Part shown: piece after piece, positions 33,472 through 44,414 of the stretch
Position numbering within the stretch: position 1 is the stretch's first letter
Layout of the letters: every line of letters begins with the position of its first letter
Assembly: GCA_045837725.1 (NCBI GenBank)
Contig: JBEWZL010000066.1
Span: 372,001 to 436,000, forward strand
DNA: 64,000 nucleotides
From: Vermamoeba vermiformis
Taxonomy: Eukaryota > Tubulinea > Echinamoebida
Direction: 5' to 3'
Made by a program: the position numbers and the translations under genes
Notes under the pieces: generated by a model
Seen by the model: the letters and a program-made list of their open reading frames with translations, nothing else
Told to the model about the DNA's origin: nothing
The model's database searches: none

Positions 33472-33726
33472 TTAACAAAAATTTTGTGATCTGCTGGCCT
33501 TATTTGCGAGAGGTAACGGCGTCAATATATATCCATATAAATTTATCATTACTTTATTGTGTTTAATGGAATTATAATAACATATCGAAGGCCCCACGCA
33601 AATAAAATTTTTAGCCAATCTGGCACGTGCTTGGAAATTCGACAGATAACCAACAAATAACGCTACGGGAATAACAATTAATTTATTAGCTTTACGAGCA
33701 CCATATGAGCCGTATTTGATACTCAT
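33472..33726 (-). CDS. Small hypothetical membrane protein
   Basis: Open frame of 84 aa with one hydrophobic segment (LIVIPVALFVGYL) near the N-terminus and basic residues around it. It sits alone between the enoyl-CoA hydratase and the 7TM gene, whose start is only 50 bases away on the other strand. No homologue family recognised; it could be spurious. Confidence 0.3.
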   Translation of the reverse strand: MSIKYGSYGARKANKLIVIPVALFVGYLSNFQARARLAKNFICVGPSICYYNSIKHNKVMINLYGYILTPLPLANKASRSQNFC

Positions 33727-33774
33727 TTAGCTCGACCAATACAAATCCGTTACAACAAGAACGATCCGTTATCA

Positions 33775-36579
33775 ATGGCTCGCTTAACATGGTCGCTAAG
33801 TGGATCGCATATAGTACCAACAGCTCTATTATGTAAGTCATTATCTGTACTGAATTATGGGTGCCACTTTACGTCAAGTAGAAGTGGAAAATCACATCCC
33901 GATAATAGAACGAGAAGGATCCACATTAAACCCTCGCTTATATCACTAAAAACGTACTAAATATACATAAGTAATATATATTTATAATAAGAAATTAATA
34001 TTTGCAACAATTTTTATGCGTTGAGAATACCAATTCTTCGAGTTGCAAAGTTACAGTCGGAGTGGATCCGATAAATTGATTACGAAGTTGAAATATACTC
34101 GTGTACTTACTCTATATCATCTATAATTTACGTATATTATTATTTCTTATTGAAATTCAACTGTTCTATGACGAGGTCATACGAAAAAATTGCCTAAAAT
34201 TAGACAAATAATCCGCCCGAAGATTTTGTACCTCGTATTAACAATTATTGAACGGACAATATGCAAAAAGATATATATAATGCGATAGTAAATACATTTA
34301 TATAGGCGGTTGTTCTTAAATATCTGAGATTATTTTGTACAGACGAGGTTGGATCCAACAAACACAATACGCAATTTACTAATTTCCTTTTATAGGCATA
34401 ATCCTTGTTTCGGTGCCAGGTGTTCATACGAGTGGCGCGCTAATAATATGGGAGCCTAAATTGCTTCAGAATAATACACTACCGATTGAGCAGATCTTGT
34501 TTGGTAAGTTGAAAAAAAAAACAAAAATAATTGCTAAAAATAGACAATACGGCGAAATCGATCGCTAAAAGACACAATTTCATAATATAAGAAATCCGCA
34601 ACGATCACACAAAGAACTATTTTTACGAAATTGTAACGAGATCTGCTAAATTTATTGACATTTTGACACGTGTCACTGTCGTGCTCCGTGACGTGGCATA
34701 CGCGTGTGGCCGGATTAGTTTCATGAACGAGCTTCTTATTAATGAATTACTGAAGCAGATCCAAATCTCTGAAATTGAATTTTAACTATTTTAACTTACT
34801 CCGGTCTTATTTTAGTTTGCTGCACAATTACGCCACAGTTAAATGGCACGCTAGTATTATCAACGTCGTCGAATATAAAAGGAAATATCGTGCTAGCACC
34901 GCTCAGTAATCCGCCTAATCAAGCTGTGATGGATCTACAACAACAAGGCGCGATTGCTGTGGTCATGGAGGGCTTCCCAGACGCATGTAAGTCCGTTGGC
35001 TAATCTTTGCGAACATTTATTCGCTTATATTGCATCTATTTCCTTAATTAACGCTACAAATAGCTATTATAAGTTAAATTTTGAAAAGTTCTGTCGGATC
35101 CAGCGTTGATTAGTTTTTTTTTTCACGCCAAACGTGGCAATGATATTTTATTACGATCAATTATTATAACGCATATTATTAACTCTATTGCTATTCTTAT
35201 CAGTCGGCGTTGGAGAATTACAATCGATTCTCGCGATGAGCCCGACACCAACAATTCCGTTCTACAATCTTGGCGAATCAAATTACTTCGCGCTGTTTTC
35301 CGCGCTATCAAAAAACAGCTCGGAAGGTGTCAAAGTCACGTTAGTTGTCAAGGGTAAGTCTCGGAGGTACCTCCGATCTGCAAATAGAATTATTGCAAAG
35401 TTTCAATCAATCTTTTTTCTCTAAGCTTTACTTTATTAATGAGACTTCTATTTATAGATTTAAATCGATGGATCAACGATAGTGTTCTGCAAATGACACT
35501 TGCGCTGTTCATTTTTGACGGCGCAGGTTGTGTGGCAGTAGTCATTTTAGCGATAATTCAACTCGTCAAGTCGTGCAGGAAATTAGGGTTCATATTCAAT
35601 ATCCCACAAGCATCTTTTATTATTTTGATGGTCGCTGCTGTCGGTAAGTCATTGCAATCGTTTTTTTTTTGAATCAAAAAATAATTCGATTACTTTTTAG
35701 GCAATTTTTTCGTCACGCCGATGTTCTATGGCCCAATTAATCTGATGAATAGCAATGCTGTCACTTTTATGTCGACATTTGGCATACCTTTTGTTTTGAC
35801 AACAGCTCTTTTGATTGGATTTTTTTGGTGAGTCTGCATCCGAAACGAAATGTCAAAACTTGGACTAAGTCTTGCAATTTTGATATTAGGCATGAATCAT
35901 ATAGAGAACTTACTATCAACTTGAATATGAAGTTGCACCGAATGAAGCTTTTGGCGATCCTGCTCTCGGTCACTTGTTTCATTGTTCTTTTTGGCCTTGC
36001 TTTTACTCGAATGGCACTTAGAGCGACTATGCCCGATATATATTATTGGTTATTAGTGGCTAGCATTATATTTACTGCCGCTATTTGTCTACCTATCGCA
36101 GCTTTTTACCTCGCATCCGGAATCCGTATCAACAAGCTGATTTCTGCCAATATTAACACGGGCACCGATGGAAATCTCCCAAAAAGGTACGAGATTATAT
36201 TTAGATCGCGAAAGCGCTTGACTTTGCACATTTAATTTTTCCTTATTTGGAAAAATCGCTTAAAAATCGTTCGCTATTCGTTATTAATTAATTTTATTTA
36301 TTTTAGGCAACAGCTATAATGTTTACCTCTGCAGTGCTTCTATTAGTATTCGCTATTGTCATTCTTATCGGTCTTCATATCAACTTCATTCGGCCAGTTG
36401 GACTCGTTCTTTATATCTTCCTGATAGTTCTGTTCCAAAATGCATTATCTATAACATTCATATTCGGATTTAGCTATACTAAGCTGACTAGCAAATCTAA
36501 ACCAACGCATTACCAAATGGAATTAGCGGATCCTGGCAGTGTTGACCAAAGGCGATTAGGCGATGAAGCTACTGCCTAA
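33775..36579 (+). CDS. 7TM receptor-like protein with PA-like ectodomain
   Basis: Eight exons (33775-33832, 34396-34503, 34816-34986, 35204-35353, 35458-35643, 35701-35827, 35890-36186, 36307-36579). The signal peptide is split by a 563-nt intron and reads ALLCIILVSVPGVHTSG. The ectodomain (NIVLAPLSNPPNQAVMDLQQQGAIAVVMEG) resembles a protease-associated (PA) fold. Seven helices follow, the last two (LLLVFAIVILIGL, VLYIFLIVLFQNALSITFIF) in exon 8. Joining exons 7 and 8 leaves the phase one base short: the A5 run at 36181-36185 before the donor would need a sixth A. Otherwise translation ends at 36235 without the last two helices. About 456 aa if corrected. Likely a surface receptor; ligand unknown. 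Confidence 0.68.
34664..34675. repeat. Intronic palindrome TGACACGTGTCA
   Basis: Perfect palindrome in intron 2 of the PA-like 7TM gene, preceded by TTGACATTT and followed by CTGTCGTG. Confidence 0.75.
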
Positions 36580-36726
36580 AATGGGCAAAACGAAAGAATA
36601 TAATGTAATTTAAACGCGAATGTAAATAAATTAATTTATTAATAAACGTTGATAAATCAAAATATGAATAAACTTTTTCGCTACAAAATTGTCAAAGACT
36701 TATATAAGCACTATACTGCCATATAA

Positions 36727-37909
36727 TTAGGCACTAGCACTGAAAAATTTACCAGCAGCCACCTTCGACACAGAATTCACTGAAATTTTAACGGGGGTGA
36801 CTAGATCTTGTTGATCTCCATCACCGCATTGACCAGTAGCGTTTCCTCCAAAAGCCCAAACATTACCATCAGTATCCGCTATAAGTGAGTGCAATAGACC
36901 TCCAGAAACGTCCTTTGCAGTTTTGAAATTCGGCAATGCAAGCATGGTCGGGCAAAATTCGTCGAGTCTATCGCCGAGTGCCTAATTGACCGAATGTATT
37001 TGCACCCCAAACAAAGATATTGCCGTTGCTCATAATGGCCAATGAATGAGCCGCCCCTCCCGTGATTTTTACAATAGTGCCGAAGTTGTTCATGTTCGTG
37101 ATGTTGGCGCGCACAGGCAAATAAGTTGGCTGATCGGAGGCAGATCCGGTGCCTAACTGACCCACAGCGTTGTCTCCCCAAGCAAATAGCATCACACCCG
37201 AGCTAGGGGTGGGGACTGCGAATGAATGGTCCTCGCCGGTGCCTATTAAAGCAATAGCAGGTAAACCGTGGATTGGATTTGGTACGTTCGAGAAAGGTTC
37301 CTCGAAATTTCTTCCAGTGCCTAATTGACCCATAGAATTATCACCCCATGTGTATACTGTACCGTCATTAGTTAATGCCATTGAGTGTTGGTACCCTGCT
37401 ACGACTTGTACGATCACAAAGTTTTGATCGAAAAACGCGATCTTCTTCGGAGTAGGGATTATATTCTGATCCATATTATCTGCTACTTGACCGCGATAAT
37501 TCCAACCCCAAGCAAGCACTTTACCAGCATTAGTTTTAGCCAAAACATGACCTTGACCGCAGCTGATCGACGTGATTTTTTCTTTGGTCTTTACGAGCAC
37601 AGGTGATGCTTGATTAATACCAGAACCATCGCCTAATTGTCCAACTGTATTATCTCCCCAAGAGTACGCAGATCCAGATGTACCAACTGCAACACAAAAA
37701 TTCTCGCCACAACAAATATCTTGAATTTTTTCGTTCTTCATAATAGTGGCATTAATAGGGGAAGGCGTGGTAATTATTTTGCCAATTGTTGAACTTCCTG
37801 AGCCAAGTTCACCTGCCGAGTTGAATCCCCAAGTATGAACGCTGGCAGATGCGACAGAAATAATCGCAAGAAAAGCAAATAAAAATGCTAGCTTAAATTG
37901 TGCGTGCAT
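36727..37909 (-). CDS. Secreted RCC1-repeat (beta-propeller) protein, one frame break
   Basis: Single exon starting at MHAQFKLAFLFAFLAIISV, a good signal peptide. The body is about seven RCC1 repeats with the signature W-G-x-N-x(2)-G-Q-L-G (AYSWGDNTVGQLGDG, VYTWGDNSMGQLGTG, LFAWGDNAVGQLGTG, FVWGANTFGQLGT). The first frame stops at 36968; the adjacent frame continues with DRLDEFCPTMLALPNF and one more repeat to 36727, so one base near 36973-36976 is surplus (removing the C after ACT gives GTGDRL). About 393 aa when corrected. Classical RCC1 proteins are nuclear GEFs or chromatin or ligase components; a signal peptide argues for a secreted or lumenal propeller with a different role, as for other extracellular RCC1-like proteins of protists (inference). 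Confidence 0.75.
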
Positions 37910-38388
37910 GGCTGTTGTGCTATTACGGTTAGACAAATCTGACAAAAACAACAAATTTTGTTCGCGAACACTATTTAGGGAGGAATATTTAGGCCAATAT
38001 TTAGTACCCGCGTTAACTAAAGGCATCACTATTAATATAGTTTGACGTAGTCTTGCTTTTGGTAGCAATTTCAGACTCAGATCAGATCGCGTGTTGAAAC
38101 AGGCAAATGGCACCATGTACAATAATGAAAAGGGTTTATTTACAATGCAGAACTCAATTTAAAGCATGGAATTCGTTCACATTTGCCGAGTGTTCCTATG
38201 ACTACCAGTACAAATGAACGAATCTGCTTGCAAGTTGAATAATCTGCGTGAGCTGCAACAGGGAAGGATAAATAATATTAACAAAATAAAAACGTGGATA
38301 TCTTGCTTAAAAGATACCTTACACGTTCAAAATTTGGATTCGGAAGCAAATCCGTTACGCGAGATCCGCTTTCAATAAGCAAGCTAGC
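37910..38388. other. Intergenic region
   Basis: Spacer between the RCC1-repeat gene start and the 3' end of the cyclin gene. Upstream of the Met at 37909 the frame stays open to about 38122, but the signal peptide argues against an earlier start. Nothing else could be supported. Confidence 0.45.
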
Positions 38389-40072
38389 TTATTGGAGTTC
38401 AGGCATAAGAGCCACACGCTCATATTCGCTTCTTGAGAACTTGGTCTTCAAAGCGTTCAACGGAGCTTTGTGGTACTTGACAATACTGGCGTGCAACTCG
38501 ACGGCAATAGGCTTGACTTCGTGCTCTTCCAGCTTAGTGTGGTGAGCAAGAGTAGGAGTCTGCATATAAGGCATTAATACTCAGCTTAAATAGAAGAAAA
38601 TTTTGGCCTGAAGGCAGATTCGCTACGAATTAAAAAAACTCGGGATTAATAAATTGAGTGCTTACCCATGCCAAAGACTCCTTCGTGATTATACGAGCAA
38701 GATAGAACGCAGCAGCGGCAATTTGAGAAGGAGTGAACTTGTGCATCTGAACGTCGAACAAAGAGAGCTCGAGAATGTAACGGCAGAGGCAGTAGGTCTT
38801 AAATTCAGTGCCAGAAGCCTTGTTGTATCGTCGCAAGAAGTGGATAGGCAAGGGCACGCTGATATTGAACTGCAAAGTGTTCAAGATCACGCCTTCCATT
38901 TCGAGCAGATCTTCCTTGGTGTAGGTACCGTCGCTCATATAGACAAAGTCATCGCAGCAAGGCGGGTACATCTCTTCGTACTTAGCGGCAATGAAAAGAG
39001 CGCCCTAAGATTGAAGTCAGTCATCATGTTTTCGTATTCTTCGGAATCCCAAATCCGGATTTCGGATTTGCTTCAAAAAGTTACTTACCATGCCAACGAG
39101 TTGCAAGTTGTTTCTAGATACTTGCTTCAGAGAAAGATATCGGTCGAGAATGTTAGCAGCAATGAAGAGCGTTTCAGTAAGCAATTGGAACTTGTGGTGA
39201 ACTTCAACGAACCAATCCAAGAGAACCAAACGCATCTTTTCTTTGATATCAATTTGTGCGCTCAAGAAGTTGGGCTGAACTCGGAATTGCAACTAAAGGG
39301 AAAGAGAGAATTAGATGAGAAATCTTGATCAGGTTAAAAATGAATCTCAACGACTTAGAATATCAAATAAACAAATTAACTATCGTGCATGTTGATTATG
39401 ATGTCAGTGTACGATGAAATTTAGAGTGGAATAATTTGTCGTAAATTGTTAAAACGGCTAGATGGACTTACCTCGCGCTTTCTCAGATAGTCGTAAATGT
39501 CTTCAACATATTCGGAGACTGCTCGTGGGTCATCAGCATCCCAGTAATCAATATCTACAACGTCCTCAGTTGAGCTTTCTTCAGAGCCGCTTTCTGAGCC
39601 ACTGTCGGATCGAAGATCTTCATCAATTGTCATTGGAGAGAAGTCAGAATAGCTGTTGCTAGTTGAGATACTTAATTGTCCAATATTTGGTAGAGGAAGA
39701 TCAGGCAATTTAGCAGCAGGCGCGACAGATTGAGTTACTCGGGATGTAACAAAAGTCATTTTTGGAAGCTGTTGTTGTTGAACGGGTGCGGGACCAATAA
39801 TTTGGTTGGGCTTGTTTACAGGCTGCTGCTTCAAGGCAGGTTTCTATAAATTATTAGTTAGAATTTCGAACGCTAATTAATTGCAAAGTCAAATCTACCT
39901 GCTGGCCAGCGTTCTGAGTGTTTGTAATGTTAGCCAAGGGTACTCCTGCTCTGCTAGTGGTGCCATTGACGGCCTTCTTAGCCTCTTGCTGCTTTTTAGC
40001 TGCCTCCAAGAAGTTCTCGTTGTGATGCAACGAGGAGAGCATGAAACTTTGAGATCTGGCTTGCAAAGTCAT
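38389..40072 (-). CDS. B-type mitotic cyclin
   Basis: Five exons (40072-39899, 39843-39472, 39292-39089, 39004-38666, 38559-38389), in phase, 419 aa. Cyclin N-box: YVEDIYDYLRKRE, MRLVLLDWFVEVHHKFQLLTETLFIAANILDRYLS and FIAAKYEEMYPP. The C-terminal cyclin fold follows (LQFNISVPLPIHFLRRYNKA). The N-terminal region has RAGVPLANITN, a destruction-box-like motif, though its spacing is two residues longer than the canonical RxxLxxxxN. A Ser/Glu acidic stretch (SDSGSESGSEESSTED) precedes the cyclin box. It should bind CDK1 and drive mitosis; APC/C control through the degenerate box is uncertain. Confidence 0.92.
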
Positions 40073-40280
40073 ATTGGCTTATGAAATGAATTATTTGTGG
40101 TTAGCTCTTCGACATCGATCGCATAAAATGACGCTGGAGTAAATTTTGGCGTCGAACTGGTAATTTGTAACGGCTAGTCAGATTTTGAATACGAAAACAA
40201 AAAAGCGCGCGAAAGTTAAAAACGCATTTTTACATCTCTATTTTACAAAATTTACAAGCACTTACAATAATACATACGAA

Positions 40281-42578
40281 CTATGATAGTGACGTCGTGT
40301 TTTGAAGGTATTGATCGTTGTAGTACTGCGGATTCGGAGTTTGGGGATCGAGGAAGGATGAGTAATCCACATTAGGGTCTTCAAAAGCATTATAGGCGCC
40401 ATTATCGGCAGGGAGCTGCTGCTGTGTTACGTAGCCGTTGGGCGTCGGGGTCTGTTGCTGCTGGACGTAGTACTGGTTGGGAGCGGATTCGTACGCATAC
40501 TGCATCGAGCTGTCGTTCAGCGCCATATTGTTGAACTGTTCTAGCGGAGCCTCGGGTTCTTGTGCAGGTAGCTCTTGGATGGGACTGTCGTAAGGCTCAA
40601 TTTTGACAGCTGCAGGCTTGGCACGTGCAGGCATTGACTGCAATCTGATGATCTGCATGACGTAATGCGTCACTTGCGGGCAGTTAGGATGTTGCTTGTT
40701 TGCACCAAATATGGGCGTGCACGTCACAAGCACCGAGATTTCGCCACCGTCAGGACGTTTGAAGACCATTTCGTGCGCGTTTTCAGCGGGGATCATTGAG
40801 GAGTCAGGCGCAGAGATCTCGCTGATCAAGCTCGTGTAACATTCGTTGGCGTAGGGCAAGAAATACGTCGGGAACAAATCGAAGCAAGAGAACTTGCCGC
40901 TGTGCAGGAAGTCCTTGTACCGCACGATAGAGTTCTGATCCAGTTTGCAGTGATCGACGATCAAGTTTTCAAAGGCCGGGTTGCAATCCACTAACAAACG
41001 CGTGTTGAACGTCCAAATGGCTGTCGGGTATCCCGAATTCTTGTAGCTCTCGAAGATAGGCATGCGGTGAGGAAAGATGCCAGTGCGCGGCGAAGGGTTG
41101 TAGTAATTGCCGTTGTTGTTGTTGTACTGTCGCACTTGATCCGGTGAGCTGACGCGCATCAACTGGCCGTTCTGTTCATTAGCTTGTTGCTGTTCTTCCT
41201 CGCCTCTCCATGGTGGAGTAGTAGATCGAGGATAATAGCATTGGTTTTGTTGGGCTTGTTGAGGTGCGTATTTGATCTGCGTTTGAGGCTGGATGTAGCT
41301 GCCGTTGGTATACTCAGCTGAAGGCGAGTATTGCGTTGAGTAAGAACTTGATGCGTACTGTGAACCGTTTTCCATCGGCATCATGTTAATACTCGGAATA
41401 TTATTCGTAGGCGCGACCATCGTATCAGCCATTAACTGTTGTGTACCAGATGTGCTCACTAAATCGTTAAATTATTAGTTTGTCGTATTTAGTAGGCGAT
41501 ATTGAATAGGTGCGATATTTTCGGTTACCAACCAAGGATGAATAATCCCGACAAGTAACGAAGTTTTTCCGCAACGCAATGGTTCGATCTGCCAGTACTT
41601 ACTCGTAGGGTAAATATCTTGACTCGTGGGTTGTGGTTGGATAAAGCCAGCATCGTCAGTCCATCCTGCGTCGCCTGTAAACGAAATTAATAACTGGATT
41701 TTGGTTCAGTGAAATGGAAATGCGATCGGGCATTTGCTACGGCCGTTGAATTCACGTTAAAGTGAGTGAACTCATGGGCTAGTCAATACTTAGGTCATCC
41801 GACTATTTGTTTTGGATGGCGTTGGTATCGATGGAGCCGAATAAAGTAATTTCCAAAATGAATTTAATTTCTATTTTTCCGATGCTCGTGCGACTAAATG
41901 GACAGTAAATAATAGATAAAATATAATCACTCATGGTAGTTTCTTAGTATTGGCTAACACGCCGAAAATTATGGATGTCGCAACGCGAATCCAGGTTAAA
42001 TTTGGTAATAATTCTTGCGTATTGGCCACCGTAAGAACCGTAAATCTGAGATGTATGTATTTAATTCTGCTACTTATTGATGATAAGCAGATTTTTTCTG
42101 GCAGAAATTTGATTCTGGAATGATCCAAAATTAATTAATAAAAATTATTACCTTCTTCATCGTCTGAAGATGAATATCGTTTCTTTTTTCTGCTGCTAGT
42201 GCTAGAACTTATGTCTTCATGTTCATCGCTCTTTTTTGAACCAGCCGTTCTTCTTCGTCTGGGCAGATCTATACAAGATGCACCTAGATTGTTTTTAACG
42301 CATCGTTTGCATGGTCTAGTATCATCGCAGCACGCTATAAATTTTAATTAGTTAATCTGAACGTATTAAAGGAGATATTAAGGTTTCTTAATGGTTTGAT
42401 AAATTTCAGAACCTCGATAGAACGAGGTTAAATATGATGGTAATCCAATATGCGTGTTAATATTACCATGTGCTTTTCGACAATTAGTGCAAGCTAATCT
42501 GACTTGCGCTCGCTTTTTTTGCTTGGGTTTGCCTGGATGTGCATGCTGCAATCTATTATCTTTATGTTCGCTGGACAT
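40281..42578 (-). CDS. Zn2Cys6 transcription factor with PAS-like domain (ERT1/AcuK type)
   Basis: Four exons (42578-42467, 42334-42152, 41674-41603, 41458-40281), in phase, 514 aa. The N-terminal GAL4-type binuclear cluster is split by intron 1: CTNCRKAHACC, then RPCKRCVKNNLGASC, satisfying C-x2-C-x6-C-x5-C-x2-C-x8-C, followed by a basic RRRR linker. Glutamine/asparagine-rich stretches flank a conserved domain (YPTAIWTFNTRLLVDCNPAFENLI through EISVLVTCTPIFG) that resembles the PAS region of the ERT1/AcuK family, which regulates gluconeogenesis and carbon-source switching in fungi. Nuclear DNA-binding regulator; the target genes here are unknown. Zn2Cys6 factors are mainly fungal but occur in Amoebozoa. 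Confidence 0.85.
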
Positions 42579-42882
42579 TGTTACTGATTTGTGTTACTCA
42601 GCATGAGAGTGTGTTGGAAAAACAAAACACAACAAAAATTCATTTTTTGATTTGGCACGTTCATGAAAAAATGGCCCAAAAAATTTCCTAATTTATCCAT
42701 ACATCGCCTTTTATGGTAAAGTTTTTGTTGTCACGCCTCTCAACTACTTGATAACAATTAGGTTAATGTTGGAACACGACGTGAACGAACTAGCGGCTAC
42801 ATCCATTGGCATAGCCGATCTTTCTTAATTAGTTAGTTTTATCAAATATTAACACTAATAGACATTATAGAACGACAGTATA

Positions 42883-44296
42883 TTATAGTTCGTCCTTTTC
42901 TTTTGATTTGGCGTTATCAGCCGGTCCTTTATCGAAGGTTTTCGTGGTCCATTTCTTCTTTTTACCTAAAAATAGGCGCAGGTCAGCTCGCGAGCGTCAT
43001 ATTGGATATACGATCTATATTAGTATTGCTCATGTCGAGATACGCCTTATTAAGGAATTTAAACCAGAAATAAAGATTCGAAAACTGGCAAAAGTTCGGT
43101 ACACGATGGATTTGCTCCGTTTAACCGAAAAGAAAGAAGACGTTTAAGACGCACCTTTGGACTTGTCGCCGGTAGAAATACCCAAATCGAATTGAGGCAC
43201 GTGGCATTGATGGTCAGGACATTTACAGTTCTCATCTGGAGGCAATTTGGTCATAGTACCCCTGAAGCAGAATCCCTCTTCGGCTGTTTTGTCCTTGCAG
43301 AACTGCTCGGCAGTCAAGGTCTTATGGTCGTTCAAATAGAACGCCTTACCTATTTTAAGAACAGTCGTTAACAAATTTTTTAGCCGTGGATGTGGAGCGA
43401 ACTCCACAAAGTGCCAATAACTAAATTAAATGGATTCTTTCATGGATTTGTATATTGATGCTATAATTACCGAAATAATCGAATGGAATGTCCTTGCACG
43501 TCTCGAAAATTTGGCGACAGTAATCCTCGCAGAATCTGATACTAGCGTGCTTTCCAACGTAAAAATCGCCTATAATATTAACATATCAATATATTAATTA
43601 CGAGTCATGTCATTAATAGCTCGACGAAACGTTTGAGAAGCTTGGATTAGATCTCGTTACGTGGATCCAAACCAATTTGCTCGTGCATATTCAGAAGGTA
43701 TACATGATTATAAACATAAACTCTATTCTTACCTCCTTTAGGATGGCATTCAGCACACTTCCATTCCTGCACTAATTTATAGCAGCTTGGACATTCACCA
43801 CGCATCAGTTCTTTGACTGACTTGTCAATCTTCTTAACGGTGCTTACGTCGCAGCAACTGAGTGACTGGTACTCTTTGCACGTAGGAAATGTCTCCAGCG
43901 GCTACAAGATAAGAATATTAGGCCATTGCAATCCGTTGCTTCGATCGAAATTTCTCTTGGTGACGTCATTATTGAACCATTGAAAATTAAATTATATTAC
44001 GCAGTATTAATATTGCCGTTATAAATATGGCCACTAATATTTAAATAAAAATTTGCGAGCGCTTAACGAGATCGCCCGTATCTTTTTAACGACAAGCTTC
44101 AATTAATCTTGAATATTGTAACAATATTTAAATATACTATTTGACTTACAATTGTGGGTTCAGGATTCTTTGAGTCCTCAGGACAAGAAGGTTTTGGTTT
44201 CCACTCATAATCCGGTTGCTTTTGATCTGTGGCTCGCACGGAAAGCAAAACCCAGCAGCAAATATATAATACAATAATACGCGATATATATGACAT
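42883..44296 (-). CDS. ER-retained cysteine-rich protein, folate-receptor-like
   Basis: Five exons (44296-44150, 43901-43733, 43569-43471, 43349-43155, 42965-42883), in phase, 230 aa. Signal peptide (IIVLYICCWVLLSVRA). The middle has paired cysteines (SLSCCDVSTV, GECPSCYKLVQEWKCAECHP, RFCEDYCRQIFETCKDIPF) like the folate/riboflavin-receptor Cys framework. Then come CKCPDHQCHVP and a lysine-rich tail. The last four residues are KDEL, the ER-retrieval signal, placed in the final exon. So a soluble ER-lumenal protein is predicted rather than a surface vitamin receptor; a folding or disulfide function, or a lumenal ligand carrier, is possible. It is divergently transcribed from the dioxygenase gene 118 bases away. 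Confidence 0.75.
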
Positions 44297-44414
44297 TATG
44301 GGTCACGTTGTACTTCGTGCAGAGAATGAAAAAAATGGCGTAAAACAGAGCGAGCAAATTTTTGTTATTCAAGAAACGTTTTACTTGCAGTATAACACAT
44401 GTATTGATATAAAT
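44297..44414. promoter_or_regulatory. Short bidirectional promoter region
   Basis: Only 118 bases separate the start codons of the divergent folate-receptor-like gene and the cupin/JmjC gene, so both promoters and leaders must lie in or near this interval. No specific box recognised. Confidence 0.5.

Noticed and set aside
36296-36313. Alternative acceptor CAACAG for the last exon of the PA-like 7TM gene
   Set aside because: It needs a phase-1 donor; the only one available (GTATCA near 36128) would delete the intracellular loop. A missing A in the A5 run is simpler.
38654-39328. 224-aa plus-strand open frame
   Set aside because: It lies antisense to the cyclin box exons, crosses their introns and resembles no protein; it is a shadow of the cyclin gene.
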